From Streptomyces aureoverticillatus (lineage in GTDB: Bacteria > Actinomycetota > Actinomycetes > Streptomycetales > Streptomycetaceae): a DNA stretch of 64,000 nt. Position 1 is the stretch's first letter; each line of letters starts with the position of its first letter. The notes beneath the pieces were generated by a model, which ran no database searches, was not told where the DNA came from, and saw only the letters and a program-made list of their open reading frames with translations. The translations under genes and the position numbers were made by a program. The stretch is from contig NZ_BMSY01000003.1 of the NCBI RefSeq assembly GCF_014649395.1, positions 1 through 64,000 of the forward strand, given 5' to 3'. Positions 32,348 to 40,617 of this stretch are shown here, in pieces.

Positions 32348-34810
32348 TCAGCCGTTGCGCTTCCAGCGCGGCTTGTCGTCGCGACGGCCGAAGGAGCCGC
32401 CGGCCGAGCCGGAGCCGCGGTTGTACGACGGGCGGTCGTGGCCGCCGGAGCGGTGGCCGCCGGCCGGGCGGTCGTCGCGGCGGTCGCGGTTGAACGGGCG
32501 GTCGCTGCCCCGGTGGCCGGACGGGCGGTCGTCGCGGCGGAAGCCGCCCCGCTCGTCACGGCGCTCGAAGGAACGGCCACCTCGGTCGTCACGGCGGTCA
32601 CGGTTGAAGCCGCCACCGGACGGACGGTCGTCACGGCGGTCACGGTTGAAGCCGCCACCCGACGGACGGTCGTCGCGACGGTCGCGGTTGAAGCCGCCAC
32701 CCGACGGACGGTCGTCACGGCGGTCGCGGTTGTAGCCGCTGCCGCCGGACGGGCGGTCGTCGCGGCGCTCGAAGGAACGGCCGCCACGGTCGTCGCGGTT
32801 GAAGTCACGGCGGAAGCCGCCGCGGTCCTCGCGGTTGAAGCCACCGCGGTCGTCACGGCGGTCACGGTTGAAGCCGCCGCCGGACGGGCGGTCGTCACGG
32901 CGCTCGAAGGAACGGCCACCGCGGTCGTCACGGCGGTCGTCACGGCGGAAGCCGCCACGGTCGCCGCGGTCGTCACGACGGTCGAAGGAGCGGCGCTCCT
33001 TCTCGTAGTTGCCGCGCTCGTCACGGGCCGGACGACGGTCGTACGAGGGACGGTCGTCGCGGGCCGGGCGGTCGTCGCGGGCCGGGCGCTCGGCGCGCTC
33101 GGCCGCCTGCTGCTCCGGCACCACGGCGGCGGCCTCGGTGACGGCCTCGGCGGCGGGGGCCTCGGCAGCCGCGGTGGCCTGGGCGACCGCGGCCTCCGGG
33201 TCCTCGCCGCGCTCGCGGGCGGCGCGGGCGGTGAGGCGGTCGGCCTCGTCGCGCAGCTCGGCGGCGCGGCGCTGGGCGCGCTCCAGCTCCTTGGTGAGGT
33301 CGCGGACCTCACGCTCGGCCTGGGTGGCCGCGTTGCCCGCGGACTCGGCCTGGACCTCGGTCATCGAACGGGCGCCGGTGATCTCGGCGACCTCCGGGTC
33401 GAACGCGCCGCCGCCGCCCACGATGTGGCGCGAGGCGTCGACGCCCGCGTCCTCCATGAGGCGGAAGATCTGGCGGCGCTGGTGCGGCAGGGAGAGGGAG
33501 ACGACGGTGCCGCTGCGGCCGGCACGGGCGGTACGGCCCGAGCGGTGCAGGTAGTCCTTGTGGTCGCCGGCCGGGTCCACGTTCAGGACCAGGTCGATGC
33601 CGTCGACGTGGATGCCGCGGGCGGCGACGTCGGTGGCGACCAGGGCGTTGACGTAGCCCTCCTTGAAGTCCGCGAGGACGCGCGTACGGGCGCCCTGCGT
33701 CATGCCGCCGTGCAGCGCGTCGGCCTTCACACCGGAGTCGCGGAGCTGCTCGGCGATGCGGTCGGCGCCGAGCTGGGTGCGTACGAAGATGATGGTGCGG
33801 CCCTTGCGCGAGGCGATCGCGGCGGTGACCGGCGCCTTGTCGCGGGGCTTCACGATCAGGATGTGGTGCGTCATCGTCGTGACGTTGCCCTGGGCGCTGT
33901 CGACCTCGTGCGTCACCGGGTTGTTCAGGTAGCGCTTGACCAGCGTGGAGATCTCGTTCTCCATCGTGGCGGAGAACAGCATGCGCTGGCCGCCGGCCGG
34001 GACCTGGTCGAGCAGCTCGGTGACCTCGGGCAGGAAGCCCAGGTCCGACATCTGGTCGGCCTCGTCGAGGACGGCGATCTGGGTGTTCTCCAGCGAGCAG
34101 GCGCCGCGGTTGATGATGTCGCGCAGGCGGCCCGGGGTGGCGACGAGGATGTCGACGCCGCGCTCGAGGGCGTAGATCTGGTTGCCCATCGACGTACCGC
34201 CGCAGACGACCTTCATCTTCAGGCCGAGCACGTCGCCGTACGGCTGCAGGGCGTCCGCGACCTGCATCGCGAGCTCACGGGTCGGGGTGAGGATGACACC
34301 GCGGGGCTTCTTCTTCTCGGTGCGGCCCTCGGCCAGCTGGGCCAGCATCGGCAGACCGAAGGAGAGGGTCTTGCCGGAGCCCGTGCGGCCGCGGCCGAGG
34401 ATGTCCTTGCCGGCCAGGGCGTCCGGGATGGTCGCGGCCTGGATCGGGAAGGGGGTGTGCACGCCGTTGCGCGCGAGCTTGCGGACGACGCCGTCGGGGA
34501 GGCCGAGGTCGGCGAAGGTGATGCCGCCCTCTTCCTCGGAGGCGTCGGAGCCGTCGGAGGAGTCCGCGGCGTCGGAGGCGTCGGCGGTGTTCTCGGAGGC
34601 GGGGGCCTCGGTGGTGGCCTGCTCGGTCGAGTCGGCGGCCGGGGCGGCCGGGGTCTCGTCGGCGGCCGGGGTCTCCGCCGGCTCTGCCTTCTCGGCGGTG
34701 ACGGCGTCGGCTGCCTCGGTCTCGGTCACGGCTGCGACCTCGACGAGCTCGGTGATCTCGGTCTCGTCCTGGACCTGGGCAGGCTGAACGTCAAAACTGG
34801 AAATGGACAT
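32348..34810 (-). CDS. DEAD-box RNA helicase with repetitive Arg/Gly/Asp tail
   Basis: An 820-residue DEAD-box ATP-dependent RNA helicase. An acidic, low-complexity N-terminus (1-95) precedes the Q motif (about 98-130), Walker A GRTGSGKT (141-148), PTRELA, DEAD in VLDEADQMSD, SAT and HRSGRTARAG. Beyond the helicase core (from about 560) the protein is an intrinsically disordered tail of FNRDRRDDRPSGGG-type units. Such RGG-like tails bind RNA and drive phase separation in other helicases. ATG 34810 was chosen because the longer frame reads through the leader. It probably remodels structured mRNA, for instance in the cold or during ribosome assembly. Confidence 0.9.
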   Translation of the reverse strand: MSISSFDVQPAQVQDETEITELVEVAAVTETEAADAVTAEKAEPAETPAADETPAAPAADSTEQATTEAPASENTADASDAADSSDGSDASEEEGGITFADLGLPDGVVRKLARNGVHTPFPIQAATIPDALAGKDILGRGRTGSGKTLSFGLPMLAQLAEGRTEKKKPRGVILTPTRELAMQVADALQPYGDVLGLKMKVVCGGTSMGNQIYALERGVDILVATPGRLRDIINRGACSLENTQIAVLDEADQMSDLGFLPEVTELLDQVPAGGQRMLFSATMENEISTLVKRYLNNPVTHEVDSAQGNVTTMTHHILIVKPRDKAPVTAAIASRKGRTIIFVRTQLGADRIAEQLRDSGVKADALHGGMTQGARTRVLADFKEGYVNALVATDVAARGIHVDGIDLVLNVDPAGDHKDYLHRSGRTARAGRSGTVVSLSLPHQRRQIFRLMEDAGVDASRHIVGGGGAFDPEVAEITGARSMTEVQAESAGNAATQAEREVRDLTKELERAQRRAAELRDEADRLTARAARERGEDPEAAVAQATAAAEAPAAEAVTEAAAVVPEQQAAERAERPARDDRPARDDRPSYDRRPARDERGNYEKERRSFDRRDDRGDRGGFRRDDRRDDRGGRSFERRDDRPSGGGFNRDRRDDRGGFNREDRGGFRRDFNRDDRGGRSFERRDDRPSGGSGYNRDRRDDRPSGGGFNRDRRDDRPSGGGFNRDRRDDRPSGGGFNRDRRDDRGGRSFERRDERGGFRRDDRPSGHRGSDRPFNRDRRDDRPAGGHRSGGHDRPSYNRGSGSAGGSFGRRDDKPRWKRNG
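32591..32760. repeat. 42-bp coding repeat in DEAD-box helicase tail
   Basis: GGTTGAAGCCGCCACC recurs at about 32602, 32644 and 32686, an exact 42-base period equal to 14 residues (NRDRRDDRPSGGGF). Further diverged copies extend to about 33000. Confidence 0.75.
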
Positions 34811-35069
34811 GCGAAATGCGAAACCTTCCGGAGTCTCGGCACGCGCCCACAACTCCGTGATTTCGCAATGGACCGCCTCTATGCGGTCAGCCACGGCAAG
34901 GGAGAGTACGCGCCACGCGGCGCTCTCTTTGGCGGCGCCGGGCAAATGGGATCAAACGATCTACCACCATACGCACCCCCCACCCCAATTGGCAAACGCC
35001 CACCATAACGGGGCTATGACCCCGGTCGGCGACGGGGCGAGGGCCCCCGGGTCTACCAGCCCCGCCCCT

Positions 35070-35645
35070 CTACGCGGGCCCCGCCTGCGGCGAGGGCTCC
35101 CCGCGCCCCGCCGGCTCCCCCATCCCGCCGTGCGCGGACGACGACGGCTCGGGCGAGGAGGGGTCCGGCGTGGGCGTCGGGGTCGGGGAGGTCGGGTCGG
35201 GCGAGGGCGTGCTCCGGGTCGGCCGGGGGCCGGGCCGGGGCCGGGTCGGCGAGGGCCGGCCGCCGTCGTTGGTGGGCGCGACGGTCGAGCCGCCGCCACC
35301 GGTCCCGCCCGCCGAGGGCTTGTCCCCCGCAGCGGCGTCCTTCCCGCGCCCGGCGGCCGCCTTCTTGCCGCCCTTGCCGCCGTCCTTCCCGTCGCCCCTG
35401 TCGTCCTTGCCGCCCTTGCCGTCCTTGTCGTCGTCACCCCGGCGGCCGTCCTTCCGCCGCTCCCCGCGCGCCCCGCCGGGCGTGACACTTCCGCCGTCCG
35501 GGGCGGCGGCCCCGCTCCGGTCACCGGCGGACCGCGCGGGGGCGGGTCCGCCGCTCCCGTCGTCGCCGATGCTCATACAGCCCGCGGTCGCCGCGACGGC
35601 CACCACGGCCGCGGCCCACCGGACGGAAACGTACAACTGGCGCAC
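35070..35645 (-). CDS. Pro/Lys-rich lipoprotein
   Basis: A 191-residue putative lipoprotein. The N-terminus VRQLYVSVRWAAAVVAVAAT followed by AGC is a signal with a lipobox (ATAGC). The rest is low complexity: Gly/Ala-rich, then lysine/aspartate runs (KDGKGGKDDRGDGKDGGKGG) and a Pro/Thr/Ser-rich tail (PSPDPTSPTPTPTPDPSSPE). GTG 35645 has GGAGGTG upstream. Function unknown; it may be a wall-spanning or surface-exposed anchor. The promoter lies next to a heptamer tandem repeat. Confidence 0.6.
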   Translation of the reverse strand: MRQLYVSVRWAAAVVAVAATAGCMSIGDDGSGGPAPARSAGDRSGAAAPDGGSVTPGGARGERRKDGRRGDDDKDGKGGKDDRGDGKDGGKGGKKAAAGRGKDAAAGDKPSAGGTGGGGSTVAPTNDGGRPSPTRPRPGPRPTRSTPSPDPTSPTPTPTPDPSSPEPSSSAHGGMGEPAGRGEPSPQAGPA

Positions 35646-35757
35646 GGCCGAGCACCTCCGAAGGCGCTGGGGGAAGGGACGCCCTGCCCAACTCCCGTGC
35701 CCCACAAGAGGACACGGACCGTGCGCAGCCGACCCATGTCCCACGCGCCCACGCCGA

Positions 35758-35830
35758 CAACCAGCAACCAGCAACCAGCAACCAGCAACCAGCAACCAGC
35801 AACCAGCAACCAGCAACCAGCAACCAGCAA
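35758..35830. repeat. Perfect 7-bp tandem repeat (CAACCAG x10)
   Basis: Ten exact copies of CAACCAG (35758-35827) plus CAA. The run lies 3 bases beyond the stop of the HExxH-protein gene and 112 bases upstream of the lipoprotein start. A repeat of this purity suggests slippage and variable copy number. Confidence 0.97.
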
Positions 35831-35833
35831 CGC

Positions 35834-36184
35834 TCAGCCGTACCCCAAGGCATGCAGCCGCTCATCGTCGATCCCGAAGTGATGCGCCACCTCGTGCACC
35901 ACGGTGATCTCGGTCTCGGCGACGACGTCCTCGCGCGACTCGCACATCCGCAGCGTGGGCCCCCGGTAGATGGTGATGCGATCGGGCAGCACCCCCGCGT
36001 ACCACTCACCGCGATCGGTGAGCGGAGTCCCCTCGTAGAGGCCGAGCAGCTCGGGGTCGTCGCTCGGTGGCTCGTCCTCGACGAACACCGCGACGTTGTC
36101 CATGAGCCGCGTCAGCTCGGGAGGAATCCGGTCGAGCGCCTCGGCCACCAGTTCCTCGAACTCCTCGCGCGTCATCTCCAGCAC
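35834..36184 (-). CDS. Small zincin-like metallopeptidase (HExxHH)
   Basis: A 116-residue cytosolic protein of the small metallopeptidase (MMP/zincin) family. The C-terminal motif HEVAHHFGID (97-106) is HExxHH, which supplies the zinc ligands and catalytic Glu. The N-terminal part is helical (TREEFEELVAEALDRIPPEL). From memory, close homologues are widespread in Streptomyces and annotated only as metallopeptidase family proteins; no substrate is known. GTG 36184 gives the usual start MLEMTREEF. It is divergent from the metallophosphoesterase gene across 82 bases. Confidence 0.8.
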   Translation of the reverse strand: MLEMTREEFEELVAEALDRIPPELTRLMDNVAVFVEDEPPSDDPELLGLYEGTPLTDRGEWYAGVLPDRITIYRGPTLRMCESREDVVAETEITVVHEVAHHFGIDDERLHALGYG

Positions 36185-36266
36185 AAGCCCATTGTCGACC
36201 ACGCCCCCCCGCTCACCACCTCCCCGCACCGGCATAGCCACGGCCCGCCATGGGCATACGGGCCCA

Positions 36267-37862
36267 ATGGGGCGCGACGCGACAGTCGTTCTGCGGAAGC
36301 TGCGCGGTCTGCGCAGGGCGCCGGCCGCTGTCGTACGCCGCTGCCGCGCAGGTCACCCGCCCCCGACCACGGACCTCACAAGCACCCCGCACCCGTTCGG
36401 CCGTGCGGTGGGCCTGGTGGCGGTGGTCATCCTGGGGGCCTGGCTCGGCCTGCTGATCGTCGGCAGCGTACGTACGCCGGTCGGCCCCATGGACACGCGC
36501 ATGCAGCTGCGCCCCTCCCTGACCGGGGGCACGAAGATCGACGTGTCGCCGCTCGGCGCCCTGGAGCTGAACTCGCACGTGGCGCCGATCCGCCTGGACG
36601 TGGAGGTGGACCGCCTGGACCCGGTGCGCTCGGAGGCGCTCGTCGACCATCCGGAGCGGATCTCGGGGATGCAGGAGGAGGTGGCGGAGGACGTCGCCAC
36701 CGGCACGCTCGACCTGGCCGTGCGCTCCTGCGCCGCCGTGGTCGCGGGCGCCACGGCGCTCGGCCTCGCGGTCTACCGCCGGCCGCGCCGGGCGCTTGCG
36801 GCGGGCGGCCTGGCCCTCACCCTCCTGGCGGCCTCCGGCACGGCGGCGTACGCGACCTGGAACCCCAAGTCGGTCCTGGAACCGAAGTTCTCCGGCCTCC
36901 TCAGCAGCGCGCCTTCGGTCGTCGGCAACGCCCGCAACATCGTCAGCGAATTCGACGTCTACCAGCGGGAGTTGGCCCGCCTGGTCACCAATGTGACGAA
37001 GCTGTACGACGTCACGTCGACCCTCCCCGCCTACGAGCCGGACCCCTCCACCATCCGCCTCCTGCACGTCTCGGACATCCACCTCAACCCGGCGAGCTGG
37101 AAGATCATCTCTTCCCTGGTGGAGCAGTACGAGATCGACGTCATCGTCGACTCCGGGGACACGATGGACCACGGCTCCGCGGCCGAGAACGCCTTCCTGG
37201 ACCCGATCGAGGACCTGGGGGCGCCGTACGTGTGGGTGCGCGGCAACCACGACTCGTTCGCCACCCAGCGCTATCTGAAGAAGCTCAAGAACACCCACGT
37301 GCTCGACGACAGCAAGCCCGTCGACGTCGCGGGCCTGCGCTTCGCCGGCATCGGGGACCCCCAGTTCACGCCGGACCGATCGACGAAGCAGGAGGGCAAC
37401 CCGGTCGAGGAGATGGCGGGCGTCAACCTCGCCGCGTCGCTGCGCGAGCAGGCCGCCAAGGGGACGCCGGTCGACATCGCGGTCGCGCACAACCCCACAG
37501 CCGCACGGCAGACGGACGGGACGGTGCCGCTCGTCCTCGCGGGCCATGTGCACCACCAGGAGATGGAGGTCATGGACAAGGGCACGCGGCTGCGCGTCGA
37601 GGGCTCGACGGGCGGCAGCGGACTGCGCGCGGTCGAGGGCGAGCACCCCGACCCGGTCGAGACCTCGGTCCTCTACCTGGACCGTGCCACCAAACGCCTA
37701 CAGGCCTGGGACGAGATCAAACTGGGCGGGCTCGGCCTGACGAAGGCCGAGGTCAGCCGCCATCTCCCCAAGGAGAACCAGCCCGGCGCCGACCCCTCCA
37801 CGCCCCCTCCAGCGCCGGCCTCGTCCCGGCCTTCCGGGGAGCACCCCCCGAGCCCCCGATAA
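36267..37862 (+). CDS. Membrane-bound metallophosphoesterase
   Basis: A protein of about 531 residues. The N-terminal third contains one membrane helix (about 45-70) and a second one near 165-185. The C-terminal two thirds are a calcineurin-like phosphoesterase with metal motifs SDIHLNP, GDTMDHG, GNHDSF, AHNP and GHVHH. Such enzymes hydrolyse phosphomono- or diesters, often nucleotides or phospholipids, at the membrane. ATG 36267 is a reasoned choice; the frame is open further upstream but overlaps the divergent gene. The short tail is Pro/Ser-rich. Confidence 0.8.
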   Translation: MGRDATVVLRKLRGLRRAPAAVVRRCRAGHPPPTTDLTSTPHPFGRAVGLVAVVILGAWLGLLIVGSVRTPVGPMDTRMQLRPSLTGGTKIDVSPLGALELNSHVAPIRLDVEVDRLDPVRSEALVDHPERISGMQEEVAEDVATGTLDLAVRSCAAVVAGATALGLAVYRRPRRALAAGGLALTLLAASGTAAYATWNPKSVLEPKFSGLLSSAPSVVGNARNIVSEFDVYQRELARLVTNVTKLYDVTSTLPAYEPDPSTIRLLHVSDIHLNPASWKIISSLVEQYEIDVIVDSGDTMDHGSAAENAFLDPIEDLGAPYVWVRGNHDSFATQRYLKKLKNTHVLDDSKPVDVAGLRFAGIGDPQFTPDRSTKQEGNPVEEMAGVNLAASLREQAAKGTPVDIAVAHNPTAARQTDGTVPLVLAGHVHHQEMEVMDKGTRLRVEGSTGGSGLRAVEGEHPDPVETSVLYLDRATKRLQAWDEIKLGGLGLTKAEVSRHLPKENQPGADPSTPPPAPASSRPSGEHPPSPR

Positions 37863-37868
37863 CCGTTT

Positions 37869-37898
37869 TGGCGATCCCTCCTCCCATCCCATATGCTT
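37869..37898 (+). promoter_or_regulatory. Promoter of tRNA-Glu/Asp/Phe cluster
   Basis: TTGGCG (37869-37874) and TATGCT (37893-37898) with an 18-base spacer stand 45 bases before tRNA-Glu. Sequence and position fit a housekeeping sigma (HrdB-type) promoter. Confidence 0.6.
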
Positions 37899-37943
37899 CT
37901 CACGTCCCCGACGCGCTGCAAAGCGCCCACGGCGGGCCTCTTA

Positions 37944-38016
37944 GCCCTCATCGTCTAGTGGCCCAGGACGCCGCCCTTTCAAGGCGGTAGCACGGGTTCG
38001 AATCCCGTTGGGGGCA
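37944..38016 (+). tRNA. tRNA-Glu (TTC)
   Basis: A 73-nt tRNA (CCA not encoded) with acceptor GCCCTCA / TGGGGGC and anticodon TTC in the loop CTTTCAA. First of three clustered tRNA genes. Confidence 0.94.
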
Positions 38017-38054
38017 CGCAACACCTGTGCGAGACTTGTGCTCGCACAAAGCTT

Positions 38055-38129
38055 GGTCCTGTGGAGCAGTTTGGAGTGCTCGCCACCCTGTCAAGGTGGA
38101 GGCCGCGGGTTCAAATCCCGTCAGGACCG
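38055..38129 (+). tRNA. tRNA-Asp (GTC), copy 1
   Basis: A 75-nt tRNA with acceptor GGTCCTG / CAGGACC, discriminator G and anticodon GTC. It is identical over its full length to the copy at 44692-44766. Confidence 0.94.
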
Positions 38130-38157
38130 CTTGCGATTCCCGCTCGCGGGATCGCGT

Positions 38158-38231
38158 GGCTGGGTAGCTCAGTTGGTACGAGCGATCGCCTGAAAAGCGA
38201 TAGGTCGCCGGTTCGATCCCGGCCCCAGCCA
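38158..38231 (+). tRNA. tRNA-Phe (GAA)
   Basis: A 74-nt tRNA with acceptor GGCTGGG / CCCAGCC, anticodon GAA in the loop CTGAAAA and discriminator A. Last gene of the Glu-Asp-Phe cluster. Confidence 0.94.
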
Positions 38232-38238
38232 CCTCTCC

Positions 38239-38268
38239 GAAGGCCCCGTCCAGGTGGACGGGGCCTTC
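38239..38268 (+). terminator. Terminator hairpin of tRNA cluster
   Basis: Arms GAAGGCCCCGTCCA (38239-38252) and TGGACGGGGCCTTC (38255-38268) pair perfectly with a very short loop, 8 bases after tRNA-Phe. The convergent ccdA-like gene ends 60 bases further. Confidence 0.85.
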
Positions 38269-38327
38269 GCCGTGCCCGGCCCGGGCCCGGGCCCCGGCCC
38301 CGGGGCTGAGCCGCGCCCGGCCCCGGG

Positions 38328-39224
38328 CTAAGACGACGAGGCCTCCGCCTCGGCCTCCGGTGCCGTCACGGCGTCCCGTGCCACAGCGTCCCGTGCCGCA
38401 GCGGACCGCCGCCGCACCAGAAACACCGCCCCGGCCACCACCACGACCCCCACCAGCAGCATCCAGTCCGGCACCGCGTCCCCGACCCGCCCGGCCCACT
38501 CCTGCACGGCGAACGAGTCGTCCACGTTCAGCAGCCCCGGCAGCGCCGCGGCCCCGTCGTACGCGAGGAAGAGCGACCCCAGCAGCACGAAGAAGAGCCC
38601 GGACAGCACCGACGTCGTATGCAGCTCAAAGCTCCCGCGCCCGCGCCCCACCCGGAACACCCGCCCCCGCAGCCACCGCCGCCGCCCCAGCTCGAACCGC
38701 TCCCACAGCACGGCAAGCACGAACAGCGGCACAGCCATGCCCAGGGCGTACACCGCGAGCAGAGCGCCCCCGTACACCGGGCTGCCACTCACGGCGGCCA
38801 CCGTCAGCACGCTCCCGAGGATCGGCCCGGCACAGAACCCGGCAAGCCCGTACACCGCCCCGAGCGCGTACACCGACACCGCCGTAGTCGGCCGGATCCG
38901 CCCGGACAGCTCGGCCATGCGCCGCGAGGCGAACCCGAGCCCCACCACCTGCGCGACACCGAGGGCGATGATCAGCCACCCCGCCCAGAAGACGAGCTGC
39001 TCCCGGTGCCCGAAGAAGAACCGCCCGGCCACGGACCCGGCGGCGCCCAGCGGCACCAGCGTGGTGGCGAGCCCGGCGTAGAAGATCCCGGTCCGGGCGA
39101 GCAGCCGGGACGTGGAGTCGATCGAGTAGGCGAAGAAGGCGGGCAGCAGAAGCGCGCTGCACGGACTGACCAGAGCGAGCAGCCCCGCGAGAAGGGCGGC
39201 GAAGTACCCGACGTCGGCGCTCAC
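38328..39224 (-). CDS. CcdA-family cytochrome c biogenesis/thiol transporter
   Basis: A 298-residue polytopic membrane protein of the CcdA/DsbD-beta family. The conserved cysteines are C22 in SPCSALLLPAF and C131 in GFCAGPILGS. These proteins carry electrons from cytosolic thioredoxin across the membrane to extracytoplasmic thiol-disulphide proteins. The ATG overlaps the stop of the DsbA-like gene by 4 bases, which couples the transporter to its likely redox partner. The C-terminus is an Ala/Arg-rich tail. This gene ends the minus-strand unit. Confidence 0.85.
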   Translation of the reverse strand: MSADVGYFAALLAGLLALVSPCSALLLPAFFAYSIDSTSRLLARTGIFYAGLATTLVPLGAAGSVAGRFFFGHREQLVFWAGWLIIALGVAQVVGLGFASRRMAELSGRIRPTTAVSVYALGAVYGLAGFCAGPILGSVLTVAAVSGSPVYGGALLAVYALGMAVPLFVLAVLWERFELGRRRWLRGRVFRVGRGRGSFELHTTSVLSGLFFVLLGSLFLAYDGAAALPGLLNVDDSFAVQEWAGRVGDAVPDWMLLVGVVVVAGAVFLVRRRSAAARDAVARDAVTAPEAEAEASSS

Positions 39225-40024
39225 TTGTCGCCACCCTTGCCACCGCCGGACCCGCCCTTGCCACCGCCGGACCCACCCTTGCCGCCGGACCCCTTCGCGG
39301 CCTTCGCCGCCTCGATGGCCTGCTCGAACACGGCGTCCGGCTGCGCCCCCGCGATGGGCTGCCCGTTGATCACGAACGACGGCGTGGAGGCGGCGCCGAG
39401 CTTGTACCCCTCGTCCTGGTCCTTCTTCACGGCGGCCTTCGCGGCGTCACTGCCCGCGTCGTCCATGAACCGCCCGACATCCCCGACCCCGGCCTCGCGC
39501 GCGAGCTCCTTCAGGCGCCCGTCGCCGAAGCCCTTCTCCTTGGCGCCGTCCGCGTACGCGGCCTCGTGGAACTCCCAGAACCTGCCCTGCTTCCCGGCGG
39601 CCCAGGCACCGCGCGCGGCCCGCTCGGAGTCCTCGCCGAAGATCGGGAAGTTCCGCCACTCGATGCGCAGCGTCCCGTCCTCGACGTACTTCTTCACCAG
39701 CTCCGGCTCGGTGTCCCGCGCGAACTTCCCGCAGAACCCGCACTTGAAGTCGGCGTACTCGATCATGACGACGGGGGCGTCCGCCTTGCCCTGGGCGAGC
39801 GGGTCCTTGGCGTCGCGCCGGGCGAGCGCCTCCAGCTCGGGGTAGACGCCCGCGCGCGGGGCGGCGGAGGAGGACTCGCCGCCTCCGGCCTCGGAGCCCT
39901 TGTCGGCGCGCGCGACGGACGGCTCCTCGGGCTTGGTGGCGGTGTACGAGGCGACGCCGAGCAGGGCGGCGGCGACGGCCACTCCGGCGACGACGGCGAC
40001 GTTCTTCTTCTTGCGTGCGGACAT
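39221..40024 (-). CDS. DsbA-family thioredoxin-like lipoprotein/secreted oxidoreductase
   Basis: A 267-residue thioredoxin-fold protein. An N-terminal membrane anchor (about 8-28) is followed by a DsbA-like domain with the redox motif CGFC at 95-98 and a cis-Pro motif STPSF near 225. It should act outside the membrane on thiol-disulphide exchange, taking electrons from the CcdA-like protein encoded next. The C-terminus carries a GGKGGSGGGKGGSGGGK-like low-complexity tail. It overlaps the CcdA-like gene by 4 bases (ATGA). Confidence 0.87.
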   Translation of the reverse strand: MSARKKKNVAVVAGVAVAAALLGVASYTATKPEEPSVARADKGSEAGGGESSSAAPRAGVYPELEALARRDAKDPLAQGKADAPVVMIEYADFKCGFCGKFARDTEPELVKKYVEDGTLRIEWRNFPIFGEDSERAARGAWAAGKQGRFWEFHEAAYADGAKEKGFGDGRLKELAREAGVGDVGRFMDDAGSDAAKAAVKKDQDEGYKLGAASTPSFVINGQPIAGAQPDAVFEQAIEAAKAAKGSGGKGGSGGGKGGSGGGKGGDK

Positions 40025-40081
40025 GGTGATGCACTTCTCCTGTTGCGTACGTAGTTGAGGAACCCCTGAGACAGGGGCCTC

Positions 40082-40534
40082 CTACACGCGCAGAACGGAG
40101 AGGTCTATCGGCGAGGGCGGCACCAGCGCGGGCGGCGCGCGGCCGGGCGAGACGGTCAGGACGGCCTGGTCGGCGATCCAGGAACCGGAGGCGGTACGGG
40201 TGTCGTAGAGGGCGGGCAGCAGCTCGTACGAGGTGGGGGACCGCGGTGGCGCGGCGGGCCGCTGCCCGTCGTCCTCCCGGTCGCCCTTGCCGCAGCCGGG
40301 CACTCCCGGCCCGTCCCCGCGCGCCTCGACGAAGACGTCATCCTCGGCCGACCGGGGGGCGACCTGAGCCTGCGCCTCGGCCGGCCCGGCAACCAGGGTC
40401 CGGTCGGACCCGCCCGCCCCAGCAGCGCCACCCGCCCCCGCAGCCCCGGCGGAGCCACACAGCACACCGACCCCGAGCACGACGACCAGCACCCCCACCA
40501 GGGAGCACCACGCAAGCCGCGCTCGGGACCACAT
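40082..40534 (-). CDS. Hypothetical exported protein
   Basis: A 150-residue protein. The N-terminus is a signal or membrane helix (about 7-32: LAWCSLVGVLVVVLGVGVLC), and the rest is Ala/Gly/Asp-rich with three cysteines. It lies 57 bases upstream of the DsbA/CcdA pair on the same strand, so it may be a substrate or accessory of that redox pair. ATG 40534 begins the membrane helix. Function unknown. Confidence 0.6.
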   Translation of the reverse strand: MWSRARLAWCSLVGVLVVVLGVGVLCGSAGAAGAGGAAGAGGSDRTLVAGPAEAQAQVAPRSAEDDVFVEARGDGPGVPGCGKGDREDDGQRPAAPPRSPTSYELLPALYDTRTASGSWIADQAVLTVSPGRAPPALVPPSPIDLSVLRV

Positions 40535-40617
40535 GCCCGGAATCGTACGTGTTCCCCCGCGCCCCACGGGAAATCGGTTGGCCGTTCCCGAGCGCCGGGT
40601 GAGATCCTGGACCGCGT

